Source of the DNA: Microcella sp. | GTDB lineage: Bacteria > Actinomycetota > Actinomycetes > Actinomycetales > Microbacteriaceae | NCBI RefSeq assembly: GCF_019739195.1 | Contig: NZ_JAHHDS010000003.1 | Location: forward strand, 2,046,001-2,110,000 | Length of the DNA: 64,000 nt | Direction of reading: 5' to 3' | Shown: positions 56,964 to 64,000 of the stretch, one piece after another | Position numbering within the stretch: position 1 is the stretch's first letter | Layout: each line of letters opens with the position of its first letter | Made by a program: the position numbers and the translations under genes | Notes under the pieces: generated by a model | The model's input: the letters and a program-made list of their open reading frames with translations, nothing else | What the model was told of the DNA's origin: nothing | The model's database searches: none

Positions 56964-58061
56964 ATGCCCGTCGTCGGCGTCATCGGTGGTGGCCAGCTCG
57001 CGCGAATGATGATCCCTCCGGCGGTCGCGCTCGGCATCGAGCTGCGGGTGCTCGCCGAGGCGCCCGATGCCTCGGCTCGTCTCGCTGCCACGGCTGTCGG
57101 CGACTATCGCGACGAGGCCACGGTGCTCGCGTTCGCGCGCGAGTGCGACGTCATCACGTTCGATCACGAGCACGTACCCCAGGCGGTGTTGCAGGCGCTC
57201 GTCGCTGCCGGCTCGGCCGTGCATCCGGGGCCGGATGCTCTTCTCTACGCGCAGGACAAGCTCATGATGCGCGAGCGCTTGTCGCGGCTCGGCGTGCCGC
57301 AGCCCGACTGGGCGCGGGTCTCGACCGCTGACGAGCTCGCCGCATTCCTCGCCGACCACGGCGGCCGAGCCGTCGTGAAGACGCCGCGCGGGGGCTACGA
57401 CGGCAAGGGTGTGCGCATGGTTTCTCAGGCGAACGAGGCCGACGACTGGCTCGCCGACGGGCCGGTGCTGGCGGAAGAGCGGGTGTCGTTCCAGCGCGAG
57501 CTCGCGCAGTTGATCGCGCGCCGGCCGAGCGGACCGACCCAGTTGTGGCCGCTCGTCGAGACGGTGCAGCGGGGCGGGGTGTGCGCCGAGGTCATCGCTC
57601 CGGCGCCGCATGCGAGCGATGCGGTCGAGCGCGCTGCGGCTGAGATCGCGACGACGGTGGCGAACGGCGTCGGGGTGACGGGCGTGCTCGCGGTCGAGCT
57701 GTTCGAGTCGACCGACGGCCGTGTGCTCGTGAACGAGCTCGCGATGCGCCCGCACAACAGCGGACACGTCACGATCGATGGCTCGATCACGAGCCAGTTC
57801 GAGCAGCATCTGCGGGCCGTGCTCGACTGGCCGCTGGGCGACACCGAGCCGCTCGCCCCGTGGGGGGTCATGATCAACGTCTTTGGCGAGCTGCCCCCGC
57901 CCGCGATCGCGGCGGCACTGGGCCATCAGCCGACAGTCAAGGTGCACGCGTACGGCAAAGGGCCGCGCGAGGGCCGCAAGGCTGGCCACGTGACGGCGAT
58001 CGGCGACGACCTTGACGAGACCGTTTACCGTGCGCGCGCGGCGGCCGCCCACTTCGACTAG
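56964..58061 (+). CDS. purK: N5-carboxyaminoimidazole ribonucleotide synthase
   Basis: 365 aa, ATP-grasp. Uses ATP and bicarbonate to carboxylate aminoimidazole ribonucleotide in purine synthesis. N-terminal VVGVIGGGQLARMM, ATP loop TPRGGYDGKGVRMV, catalytic NELAMRPHNSGHVTID. AAGGAG lies five bases before ATG, inside a TATAAGGAG that may also serve as a -10. It works with PurE, encoded 3 kb downstream beyond the disrupted endonuclease gene. Confidence 0.94.
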   Translation: MPVVGVIGGGQLARMMIPPAVALGIELRVLAEAPDASARLAATAVGDYRDEATVLAFARECDVITFDHEHVPQAVLQALVAAGSAVHPGPDALLYAQDKLMMRERLSRLGVPQPDWARVSTADELAAFLADHGGRAVVKTPRGGYDGKGVRMVSQANEADDWLADGPVLAEERVSFQRELAQLIARRPSGPTQLWPLVETVQRGGVCAEVIAPAPHASDAVERAAAEIATTVANGVGVTGVLAVELFESTDGRVLVNELAMRPHNSGHVTIDGSITSQFEQHLRAVLDWPLGDTEPLAPWGVMINVFGELPPPAIAAALGHQPTVKVHAYGKGPREGRKAGHVTAIGDDLDETVYRARAAAAHFD

Positions 58062-58070
58062 CAGCTCAAT

Positions 58071-58110
58071 CCGGCGCAACCCGCGGCAACCCGACGCAAC
58101 CCGACGCAAC
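58071..58110. repeat. 10-bp tandem repeat after purK
   Basis: Four consecutive ten-base units, CCGRSGCAAC (two are CCGACGCAAC exactly), starting 10 bases after the purK stop. The period equals one turn of DNA. Nothing else is seen between purK and the end of the broken endonuclease gene. Confidence 0.75.
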
Positions 58111-58472
58111 CCGGCCCGTCCCAGAGCCTCTTCGCAGCCCAGACAAGCCTCGCCCAGCCCCGCGGGAGACTACCGCGTTAGGCGACGCGGCACGGCTCGA
58201 GCGCCCGCCGCGATACGAGCGAGCGAGTCGGTAGCTCGATCGGCTCCCGCGGGTCGCTACCGCTGTCAGGGGGCACCGCTCGATACCCGTCGAGGCCGTC
58301 GGGCCCCTGGCGTCTTTCGATGCGCCAGCCGTTGTTGTGCACGAGCAGGTGATGGTGTCGGCAGAGCAGTATTCCGTCAGCGACATCTGTTCGACCGCCC
58401 TCGGTCAACCACGGTTCAATGTGGTGCGCTTTGGGCTTGCCCGGGTTTGACGGACGGTTGCCGTTTGCAGCT

Positions 58473-59360
58473 TCAGTTGTAGTGAATCGGCGACTTGTAA
58501 CCAAGGCTGGAATGCAACCTGTGGTTGTTGTAGGACCAGATATAGCCGAATAGCCTCGCCCTCGCATTGGCCCGCGTAGCGGGCTGCCCGACGGGATAGA
58601 GCTCTTCGTTCTTCATTGAAGCGAACCAGGATTCCATCACGGCGTTGTCGCGTGGATCCTTTCGCTCCCCGATCGAGACTGTCATCGAGTGTTCAGCAGC
58701 GAGGTTGATCCAGTCGTGGGATGTGAACTGGTATCCGCGGTCCGAGTGGATGACGCATCCCGGCGATGGTTGGCGGATCTTGATTGCCTCTCGCAAGGCG
58801 GTCATGACCGTCCCGGGAGCCTCCTTCGAATCCGTGGCCCAAGAGATCACTTCCCGATTGAACGCATCGAGCACGACGGCGGCGTGCAGCCACCCTTCCC
58901 CGGTGCGAATCATCGTGAGGTCGGTGAACCACAACCGGTTCGCTGCTGCGGCAACGAAGTGGCGTTGCACGACGTCGATGATCTCGACCCGTCTCACCGT
59001 TGGAACAGAGCGTTTGCGGGTTCCGATGCGCCCGCGACGCGCGTGCAGGCCGTTCTCACGGAGCAATCTCGCCACCCGATGCCGGCCGATCCGCATCCCC
59101 TGCAACAGCAAAGCTTGATGCATGCGCGGAGCTCCGTAATAGGGAAAGTCGGCGTGAATCGCCTCGATCTTCTCCAGCGCGGCGGCATCCTCGAGATCAT
59201 GCCGACTCGGGCCGCGAGAGATCCAGTCGTAGTAGCCCGAACGGGAGACCCCGAGCACGCGACACAGCATCGTGACGCGTCGAGAAGGAGCTCTTGCCTT
59301 CTCCGCCGCGATCCACCGATAGATCTCTATCGGTGTCGCCTGGCGAAGAAGGCCAATGCT
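58473..59360 (-). CDS. IS3-family transposase OrfB (DDE integrase)
   Basis: 295 codons when read from the frameshift site, or 265 aa from an ATG at 59270. Contains the rve core with the DDE triad: Asp in WFTDLTMIR, Asp in VIHSDRGYQF, Glu in DNAVMESWFASMKNEEL, plus the N-terminal HTH_21 block FPYYGAPRMHQALLLQG and the GYKSPIHYN end. Expected mainly as an OrfAB fusion (83 + 295 = 378 aa) made by -1 frameshifting at GGGAAAA (59366-59360). Confidence 0.94.
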   Translation of the reverse strand, partial: SIGLLRQATPIEIYRWIAAEKARAPSRRVTMLCRVLGVSRSGYYDWISRGPSRHDLEDAAALEKIEAIHADFPYYGAPRMHQALLLQGMRIGRHRVARLLRENGLHARRGRIGTRKRSVPTVRRVEIIDVVQRHFVAAAANRLWFTDLTMIRTGEGWLHAAVVLDAFNREVISWATDSKEAPGTVMTALREAIKIRQPSPGCVIHSDRGYQFTSHDWINLAAEHSMTVSIGERKDPRDNAVMESWFASMKNEELYPVGQPATRANARARLFGYIWSYNNHRLHSSLGYKSPIHYN

Positions 59361-59608
59361 TTTCCCAGAACCTCTAACTCCTCATTGCGTTCTGCGAGCT
59401 CCCGCTCGAGCCGGGCAACTTTGGCCTTATCCGATTCCGGCGGCTCCCCGGGTGGCGGCTGCGCAGATTTCTTGTCGGCCACTCTCACCCAGTTCGAGAT
59501 GGTCGTGGCCGACAGGTCGAACTCCCTCGCGAGGTCCTTGAACGTTCGACCGCGCCGGTAGAGCTCGACGACTTGATCCTTGAACTCCTGCGAAAACTCC
59601 CGAGCCAT
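59327..59608 (-). CDS. IS3-family transposase OrfA
   Basis: 93 aa. Helix-turn-helix (REFSQEFKDQVVELYRRG, then DLSATTISNWV) followed by a leucine-zipper-like coil (KVARLERELAERNEELEVLGKAL). Near its end the sequence G-GGA-AAA fits the X-XXY-YYZ slippery rule; a -1 shift there enters OrfB directly (SIGLLRQATPIEIYRW). ATG 59608 is taken as the start; the longer frame would leave the element. Confidence 0.9.
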   Translation of the reverse strand: MAREFSQEFKDQVVELYRRGRTFKDLAREFDLSATTISNWVRVADKKSAQPPPGEPPESDKAKVARLERELAERNEELEVLGKALAFFARRHR

Positions 59609-60852
59609 GAGAACACCTTCCCGCGACCAATAGGTCGCTGTCACGATGTCCGTCAAACCCGGGCAAGCCCACTTCGCACCACGAGGGTGGCCGTTCGCAC
59701 CCCGCCCAGCGGCACCCTCCGTCGCGGACCGCGAGCGCAATGCGCTGGCGTACCGTGAACAGCCGCTGCGCGCGACCTACGTCGAGGGGCTGCCCTGTCG
59801 ACGAGATAAGTATCGGAGTCTGCGAACCCCCGCACAGCAGGCGCAGCACGGTCGGAAGGGAGACGACCTCGGTCTGCCCCTCGATCTCGCCAGCCCCGGA
59901 GCCCTCGCGCACGTCTCGAGCCGTGACGACCACTCTCACCGACGGAGCGCCGGTCGACAGCAGTTGCGACGAGTCGGCTGCTGCGCCGACCCTCAACAGA
60001 TCGAGGAACACATCAGAGGCGTACTGGTCGGGGCTGCGGTCATCAGCTCGCATGCGGTCGATGAGCGCTACGTCGTCGGGGGCCAGGAAGGTCGGCCCGC
60101 CCCTTCGGGGAGACGTCGCGCGGTCGTAGAGCTCGGTCACGATGGCCGCCGACTCGGGGTCGAGCAACCAGGTCGCCCGCGTCATGCCGTCAGCGCCACG
60201 ATGGACGCGCAACGAGCGCGCGTGGCGTCGAGCGGCTTCGCGCTCGGCGATTCCGGCGGTGTCGAGCTCGTCGCGCAACTGGCGAGCTCGGCGGTGCAGC
60301 CGGTCGACATCGAGCGTGTCGATTTCGGCGAGCAGTTGCATCACGGCGTCGTGCAAAGCCGCGGCACTCACGGTCTCGCTCACGTCACCGAGGCCACTGC
60401 GAACGGATTCGAGTGCGGCAGTTGACAGCCGACCCTGCTTGACAGGATCGATCAAGGCGCGGGCCCACACCGGAAGCGCCGGTTCGCCCGACGAGCTCGC
60501 GTCGTCGGCCGTGGTGGTGGCGAGCATCGACCCCGCACGCACCGCGATGCGGGCATCGTGTCGCGACGCCCCGGTGGTCACACGCACCAGTTCTTCGGGT
60601 GTGCGGTGCCCGCGCCGCTGAGCGAGGCCCGAGTGGGCGAGCTGCGGAGTCGAGCGCCAAGCGACCTCGCCGGCGAGCACGGCCGAGCGCGCATCCACTA
60701 GCCGGCGCACCGTCGCCGCGCGATCGAGCGCTTCGAGAAGTGCACTGTCGTCGAGAGAATGTGCGGCCTCGTCAGCACTCTCGAGCAGCGCGTGCAGCGC
60801 CGCGTCGAGTGAACCGAGGAGTGAGGAGGTCATGCATCGAGTGTCTCAAGAT

Positions 60853-60868
60853 TCGAACATGTGTTCTA
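60853..60868 (-). promoter_or_regulatory. LexA (SOS) box of the DUF222/HNH gene
   Basis: TCGAACATGTGTTCTA matches the actinobacterial consensus TCGAAC-N4-GTTCGA at all but one position. It lies 20 bases before the ATG at 60833, and a GACACT box (60840-60845) ends six bases before that ATG, so LexA would block a leaderless promoter. Mycobacterial 13E12-family genes carry similar sites. Confidence 0.75.
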
Positions 60869-60912
60869 GGCCGTCGGGCAATCTTGGGATAGCGGCTTGC
60901 CGTCGCCGGCTG

Positions 60913-61002
60913 TGGAGGAGTGGTTGGGGCGGGGCGGGGCGGGAGAGGTGGAGGAGTGGGTGGGGCGGGGCGGGAGAGGTGGAGGAGTGGTTGGGGCCGG
61001 GC
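60913..61002 (+). repeat. G-rich tandem repeat with G-quadruplex motif
   Basis: Two and a half copies of a unit starting TGGAGGAGTGG: 36 bases (60913-60948), 31 bases (60949-60979), then a partial copy of about 23 bases. The first is longer by one GGGGC. It includes GGGGCGGGGCGGGGCGGG (60926-60943), a four-tract quadruplex motif with one-base loops on the purE coding strand, between the broken endonuclease promoter and purE. Confidence 0.85.
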
Positions 61003-61086
61003 TGCACCACCCGGCGCCACGAGGCGAGCACCCGGCCGACGCGGGCCGCCAGGGCGCGCCGCCACCCCCCGCACGCGACCCGCGCC

Positions 61087-61092
61087 TACCCT
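61087..61092 (+). promoter_or_regulatory. Leaderless -10 box of purE (TACCCT)
   Basis: TACCCT ends exactly six bases before ATG 61099. The G-rich repeat ends about 85 bases upstream. Confidence 0.57.
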
Positions 61093-61098
61093 GAAGGC

Positions 61099-61638
61099 AT
61101 GAATGCTCCCCTCGTCGCCGTCGTGATGGGCTCCGACTCCGACTGGTCGGTGATGCACGACGCCGCGACCGCGTTGACCGAGCTCGGCATCAGCCACGAG
61201 GTCGAGGTGCTGAGCGCCCACCGCACTCCTGACGCGATGATCGCGTACGGGCGCGCGGCTGCGGGCAGGGGCATCCGCGTCATCATCGCCGGCGCAGGTG
61301 GCGCCGCCCACTTGCCGGGCATGATCGCGAGCGTGACGACGCTGCCGGTAGTCGGTGTGCCCGTGCCACTGAAGACCCTCGACGGCCTCGACAGTCTGCT
61401 GAGCATCGTGCAGATGCCCGCGGGCATTCCGGTCGCCACAGTGTCGATCGGCGGGGCGCGCAATGCGGGCATTCTGGCGGCGCGCATCATCGGGTCGACG
61501 GATGCGGCCGTCGCCGCCCGACTCGCCGCCTTCGCCGCAGAGCTCGAGCAGACGGTGGCCGGCAAGAACGCCGCGCTGAAGGCGTCGATCGGCCAGGGCG
61601 CCGCGTCGCCGGATCCCGGCGCCGCACCCGCGCAGTGA
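61099..61638 (+). CDS. purE: N5-CAIR mutase
   Basis: 179 aa, class I PurE. Rearranges N5-carboxyaminoimidazole ribonucleotide to 4-carboxy-AIR. [12 protein letters not shown] and [11 protein letters not shown] are the substrate-binding blocks; [15 protein letters not shown] carries the catalytic His. The tail adds an Ala/Pro-rich stretch. Its stop overlaps the next GTG, so the LCP gene is coupled to it. Confidence 0.95.
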   Translation: MNAPLVAVVMGSDSDWSVMHDAATALTELGISHEVEVLSAHRTPDAMIAYGRAAAGRGIRVIIAGAGGAAHLPGMIASVTTLPVVGVPVPLKTLDGLDSLLSIVQMPAGIPVATVSIGGARNAGILAARIIGSTDAAVAARLAAFAAELEQTVAGKNAALKASIGQGAASPDPGAAPAQ

Positions 61639-63011
61639 GTACCCGCACGTCGAACCCCGCCGCGCACCAGCGGGCGGCGCAGCACACGTCTCCGCTGCGG
61701 TTTCCCGATCAGCGCGACCCCGACCTCATGGCTCGACGGGCGTGGTGGCTGCTGGGGCTCAACCTTCTGGTGCCGGGCAGTGCCCAATTGCTCGCGGGCA
61801 GCCGTCGCTGGGGCCGGTTCGCGGTCGGGGCGACGTTCGTGCTGTGGCTCGTCGCGCTCGCCGCGGTCGCGCTGTTTCAGCTCTGGCGCCCCGCCGCGCT
61901 GACGCTGGCGACGAATCCGATCGTGCTCTGGATCGCGCAGTTCGCCCTGCTCTTCTACGCCGTGCTGTGGCTGCTGACGACGGTCAATGCGTTCGCCTTG
62001 GCCCGGCTGGTGAAGGCCCGCCCCTCGTCACGAGCGCCTCTCGCCGTCTTCGTGGCGCTCAGCATCGTGCTCGCGACCGGAACCGCGGGCTACGCCGCCT
62101 ACCTGACGGGGGTGGGGCGGGATGCTCTCGGCGGCGTCTTCGCGGGCGGCGGCATCGAGCAGCCGATCGACGGGCGCTACACGATCTTGCTGCTGGGAGG
62201 CGATGCGGGCGAGGACCGCATCGGTCTGCGGCCCGACAGCATGACGCTGCTGAGCATCGATGCGTCGTCGGGCGCGGTGTCGATGGTCGGGATTCCGCGC
62301 AATCTCTACGACGCGCCGTTCGTCGACGACTCGCCTCTCTGGCAGGCCTGGCCGAACGGCTTCGACTGCGGCGACGACTGCCTGCTCGCCTACCTCTACC
62401 CGTGGGTCGAAGAGCACCCTGAGCTCTACCCCGATGCCGAGCGCGAGGGCAGCACGCCCGCGATCGAGGCGATGAAAGACGCGGTCGGCGGGGTGACCGG
62501 GCTCACTGTGCAGTACGCGGTTCTCATCGACATGGCGGGTTTCGAAGACCTGATCGATGCGCTCGGCGGCGTCGTCGTCACGGTCGATGAGCCAGTGAAG
62601 CTCGGCATCAACGGCGGACCGGTCGTGGGCGAGATCGCCGCGGGCGAGCAGCGCATGAGCGGGTACACCGCGCTCTGGTACGCACGCAGCCGCTACGACC
62701 TCACCGATTTCGACCGCATGCAGCACCAGCGCGACATTCAGGAGGCGATGCTGCGGCAGCTTGACCCGGCGACGGTCGTCACGCGATTCGAGGCGATCGC
62801 CGACGCATCGAGCGAGGTGGCGCGCACCGACATTCCGCAGGCGATGCTCGGGGTGCTCGGCGACCTCGCGGTGCAGTCGCGCGAACACGAGATCGTCCGG
62901 CTCGAGCTCGCACCGCCGCTCGTCGACAACCAGTTTCCTGAGTTCGCGAGCATTCACGAGCTGGTGCTCGAGGCGGTCGCTCCGAGGCCGACCCCGACGC
63001 CCGAGCCCTAG
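61635..63011 (+). CDS. LytR-CpsA-Psr (LCP) family cell-wall glycopolymer ligase
   Basis: 458 aa. N-terminal cytoplasmic part, about four membrane helices (roughly 38-160), then an extracellular LCP domain (about 168-400): [20 protein letters not shown] with the acidic residues and the Arg, [14 protein letters not shown], and [21 protein letters not shown] with the pyrophosphate-binding Arg residues. Such enzymes join teichoic acid, arabinogalactan or capsule to peptidoglycan. GTG overlaps purE. The C-terminal repeat TPTPEP is short. UDP-glucuronate and mannose genes in the window fit a surface-polymer role. Confidence 0.9.
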   Translation: MSTRTSNPAAHQRAAQHTSPLRFPDQRDPDLMARRAWWLLGLNLLVPGSAQLLAGSRRWGRFAVGATFVLWLVALAAVALFQLWRPAALTLATNPIVLWIAQFALLFYAVLWLLTTVNAFALARLVKARPSSRAPLAVFVALSIVLATGTAGYAAYLTGVGRDALGGVFAGGGIEQPIDGRYTILLLGGDAGEDRIGLRPDSMTLLSIDASSGAVSMVGIPRNLYDAPFVDDSPLWQAWPNGFDCGDDCLLAYLYPWVEEHPELYPDAEREGSTPAIEAMKDAVGGVTGLTVQYAVLIDMAGFEDLIDALGGVVVTVDEPVKLGINGGPVVGEIAAGEQRMSGYTALWYARSRYDLTDFDRMQHQRDIQEAMLRQLDPATVVTRFEAIADASSEVARTDIPQAMLGVLGDLAVQSREHEIVRLELAPPLVDNQFPEFASIHELVLEAVAPRPTPTPEP

Positions 63012-63015
63012 TCCG

Positions 63016-64000
63016 CTACAGGTCGGCGTGCAGCTGCCAGACCTTCTCGGCCGAGTCGCGCCAGCTGTAGACGCCGGCGCGATCGCGCCCGCGCACGCTG
63101 AGCTCGTCGGCAAGGGCGCTGTCGTCGAGCACGCGTTGCACGGCGGCGGCGAGGCGCTCGGGGTAGGTGGCGGGCGACTCACGCTCGACGACGAGCCCGG
63201 CATCGGCGCACACCTCGAGCAGCGCAGGCGCATCGGAGTGCACGACGGGGGTGCCGAGGCTCATGGCCTCGATCGCGGTGAGCCCGAACCCGGTCGCAAT
63301 GCTCGGCACGACGGCGACGCTCGCGCGCGAGTAGGCGACGGCGAGGTCGGTGTCGTCGAGGTCGCCGAGGGCGATGATGCGGCCCTCGTCGAGATGCGCG
63401 GTGTGGGCGAGCTCGGCGAGCTCGTCGGGCGTGACGCCCACGAGTACGAGCGGCACGTCGGGCGCGTGCGTCTCGGCCATGGCCCAGACGAGATCGACGA
63501 TGCCGCTGCGCCGGTCGAGCGGCCCGACGGCGATGATGAAGCGTTCAGGCAGGCCCATGGCCGCAGAACGCGAGTCGCTACTCGGGCCCGGGTTCAGCGT
63601 GGCGCTCGGTGCTCCACCGATGACGCGCACGCGCTCGCCGAGGTCGAGCACGCTCGCCAGCTCGTCAGCGACCGCGTGGGTGGGCACGACGACGGCGTCT
63701 GCGTACCGCTCGGCCCGGCGGGCCATGGCCTTGACCCAGCTGACGCGTCGGCCGGGAAGGGTCTCGGGATGGGTCCAGGCGACGGCGTCGTGCACGGTCA
63801 CGACGAACTGCTCGCCCGGATTGTTGACGGGGTCGTGACGGTAGAGCGGGGCGAGCAGGCTCGGCGCGTGCACCATGCCGCTGCCGGGCAGCCGCGAGAA
63901 GCCGTGCTGCCAGGCCGCCGCGAGCTGGCGGCGGTCGAGGGCGCTTTTCGCGAGGCCGTCGAGCCCCGGCAGGGCCGCTTCGATGCGGTCGTAGTCGGCT
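63016..64000 (-). CDS. GT4-type glycosyltransferase, 5' end beyond the window
   Basis: Partial: the frame is open to the last base of the window, so the ATG at 63876 is not the start. The visible 328 residues show a GT-B C-terminal half with VGPLDRRSGIVDLVWAM, RIIALGDLDDTDLAVAY, and ATGFGLTAIEAMSLGTPVVHSDAPALLEV carrying the EX7E-like pair of Glu. Also QFVVTVHDAVAWTHPETLPG in the acceptor half. Resembles actinobacterial mannosyl- or glucosyltransferases for surface polymers. It converges on the LCP gene with a 4-base gap. Confidence 0.87.
   Translation of the reverse strand, partial: ADYDRIEAALPGLDGLAKSALDRRQLAAAWQHGFSRLPGSGMVHAPSLLAPLYRHDPVNNPGEQFVVTVHDAVAWTHPETLPGRRVSWVKAMARRAERYADAVVVPTHAVADELASVLDLGERVRVIGGAPSATLNPGPSSDSRSAAMGLPERFIIAVGPLDRRSGIVDLVWAMAETHAPDVPLVLVGVTPDELAELAHTAHLDEGRIIALGDLDDTDLAVAYSRASVAVVPSIATGFGLTAIEAMSLGTPVVHSDAPALLEVCADAGLVVERESPATYPERLAAAVQRVLDDSALADELSVRGRDRAGVYSWRDSAEKVWQLHADL

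Larger units (their letters stand above)
58429..59674 (-). mobile_element. IS3-family insertion sequence, with AAG target duplication
   Basis: 1,240-bp element (58432-59671) with perfect 24-bp inverted ends beginning TGGGCTTGCCCGGGTTT and ending in CA, flanked by the 3-bp direct repeat CTT (AAG on the minus strand) at 58429-58431 and 59672-59674. Both transposase frames and both ends are intact, so it looks recent and possibly active. Subgroup within IS3 not assigned. Confidence 0.95.
58178..60833 (-). pseudogene. DUF222/HNH endonuclease gene split by an IS3-family element
   Basis: The 5' part (60833 to 59672) encodes the DUF222 (13E12-type) domain to GCRWAGCERPPSWCE. The 3' part (58428 to 58178) resumes with AHHIEPWLTEGGRTD and LLCRHHHLLVHNNGW, the HNH zinc/catalytic block. 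Removing the insertion and one AAG copy restores a single frame of 471 codons including the stop (470 aa). The intact family is a set of repeated HNH nucleases of uncertain role. A near-perfect LexA box sits 20 bases before the ATG, so the original gene was probably SOS-induced. The insertion cuts the HNH site, so no functional nuclease is expected. Confidence 0.92.

Noticed and set aside
60913-61002. Tandem G-rich repeat as a CRISPR array
   Set aside because: Units are directly adjacent with no unique spacers and no cas genes are present.
63874-63876. ATG at 63876 as start of the last glycosyltransferase gene
   Set aside because: The frame is open to the window edge and the upstream residues look like part of the acceptor half; the true start lies outside.

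Overview
This 64 kb window is high-GC DNA from an actinobacterium, most likely a member of the Microbacteriaceae. The signs are very high GC with GTG/ATG starts and many 4-bp ATGA/GTGA gene overlaps, an FMN-riboswitch ribDEBAH operon, three-part acyl-CoA carboxylase genes (biotin carboxylase/carrier fusion, beta, epsilon), and a LexA box of the actinobacterial TCGAAC-N4-GTTCGA type. Many genes have a TANNNT hexamer ending 6-8 bases before the start codon, the mark of leaderless transcription. The core gene order (trpS ... sdhCDAB ... cdd-deoA-add ... pgm-PNP, quinone reductase, accBC, maf, accD-accE, birA, PH protein, GtrA protein, purK, purE) resembles the Mycobacterium tuberculosis Rv3275-Rv3336 region as I remember it, so most of this is an old chromosomal backbone with lineage-specific insertions.

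Layout. 0-5.2 kb: nicotinamidase, a half-size ABC exporter and a DrrAB-like ABC-2 exporter. 5.2-8.9 kb: riboflavin operon on the minus strand under an FMN riboswitch. 9-16 kb: glycerol kinase, an AbiEi/DUF559-type gene bracketed by two copies of a 76-bp palindromic repeat, then HAD hydrolase, acetyltransferase, trpS, exonuclease III and a YihY membrane protein. 16-22 kb: succinate dehydrogenase, a GT4 glycosyltransferase and mannose-1-phosphate guanylyltransferase. 22-37 kb: a nucleoside uptake and salvage district: BMP lipoprotein, two-NBD ATPase, two permeases, cytidine deaminase, thymidine phosphorylase, nucleoside hydrolase, adenosine deaminase with an orphan PTS EIIA/EIIB pair, phosphosugar mutase and purine nucleoside phosphorylase. 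37-48 kb: quinone reductase, acyl-CoA carboxylase subunits, Maf, a TrmA-like methyltransferase, and a LuxR-type two-component system whose kinase carries an in-frame stop. 48-53.6 kb: a complete ECF transporter with a second nucleoside hydrolase. 53.6-64 kb: birA, PH protein, UDP-glucose dehydrogenase and a GtrA protein (overlapping tail to tail), purK, a DUF222/HNH endonuclease gene broken by an IS3-family element, purE, an LCP enzyme and a glycosyltransferase running off the window.

Function as a whole. The salvage genes form a coherent route: nucleosides enter through the BMP/ABC system, are deaminated (cdd, add) and cleaved by phosphorolysis (deoA, PNP) or hydrolysis (nucleoside hydrolases), and the pentose-1-phosphate can be isomerised by the phosphosugar mutase. 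BirA is expected to biotinylate the carrier domain of the carboxylase encoded about 13 kb away.

The most unusual feature is a family of four interspersed repeats, each exactly 76 bp, with 17-19-bp inverted ends and a co-varying inner stem. Two of them flank a gene for a nuclease-fold (DUF559/Vsr-like) protein, an arrangement reminiscent of REP/RAYT units but with a different enzyme. No tRNA, rRNA or CRISPR array was recognised.
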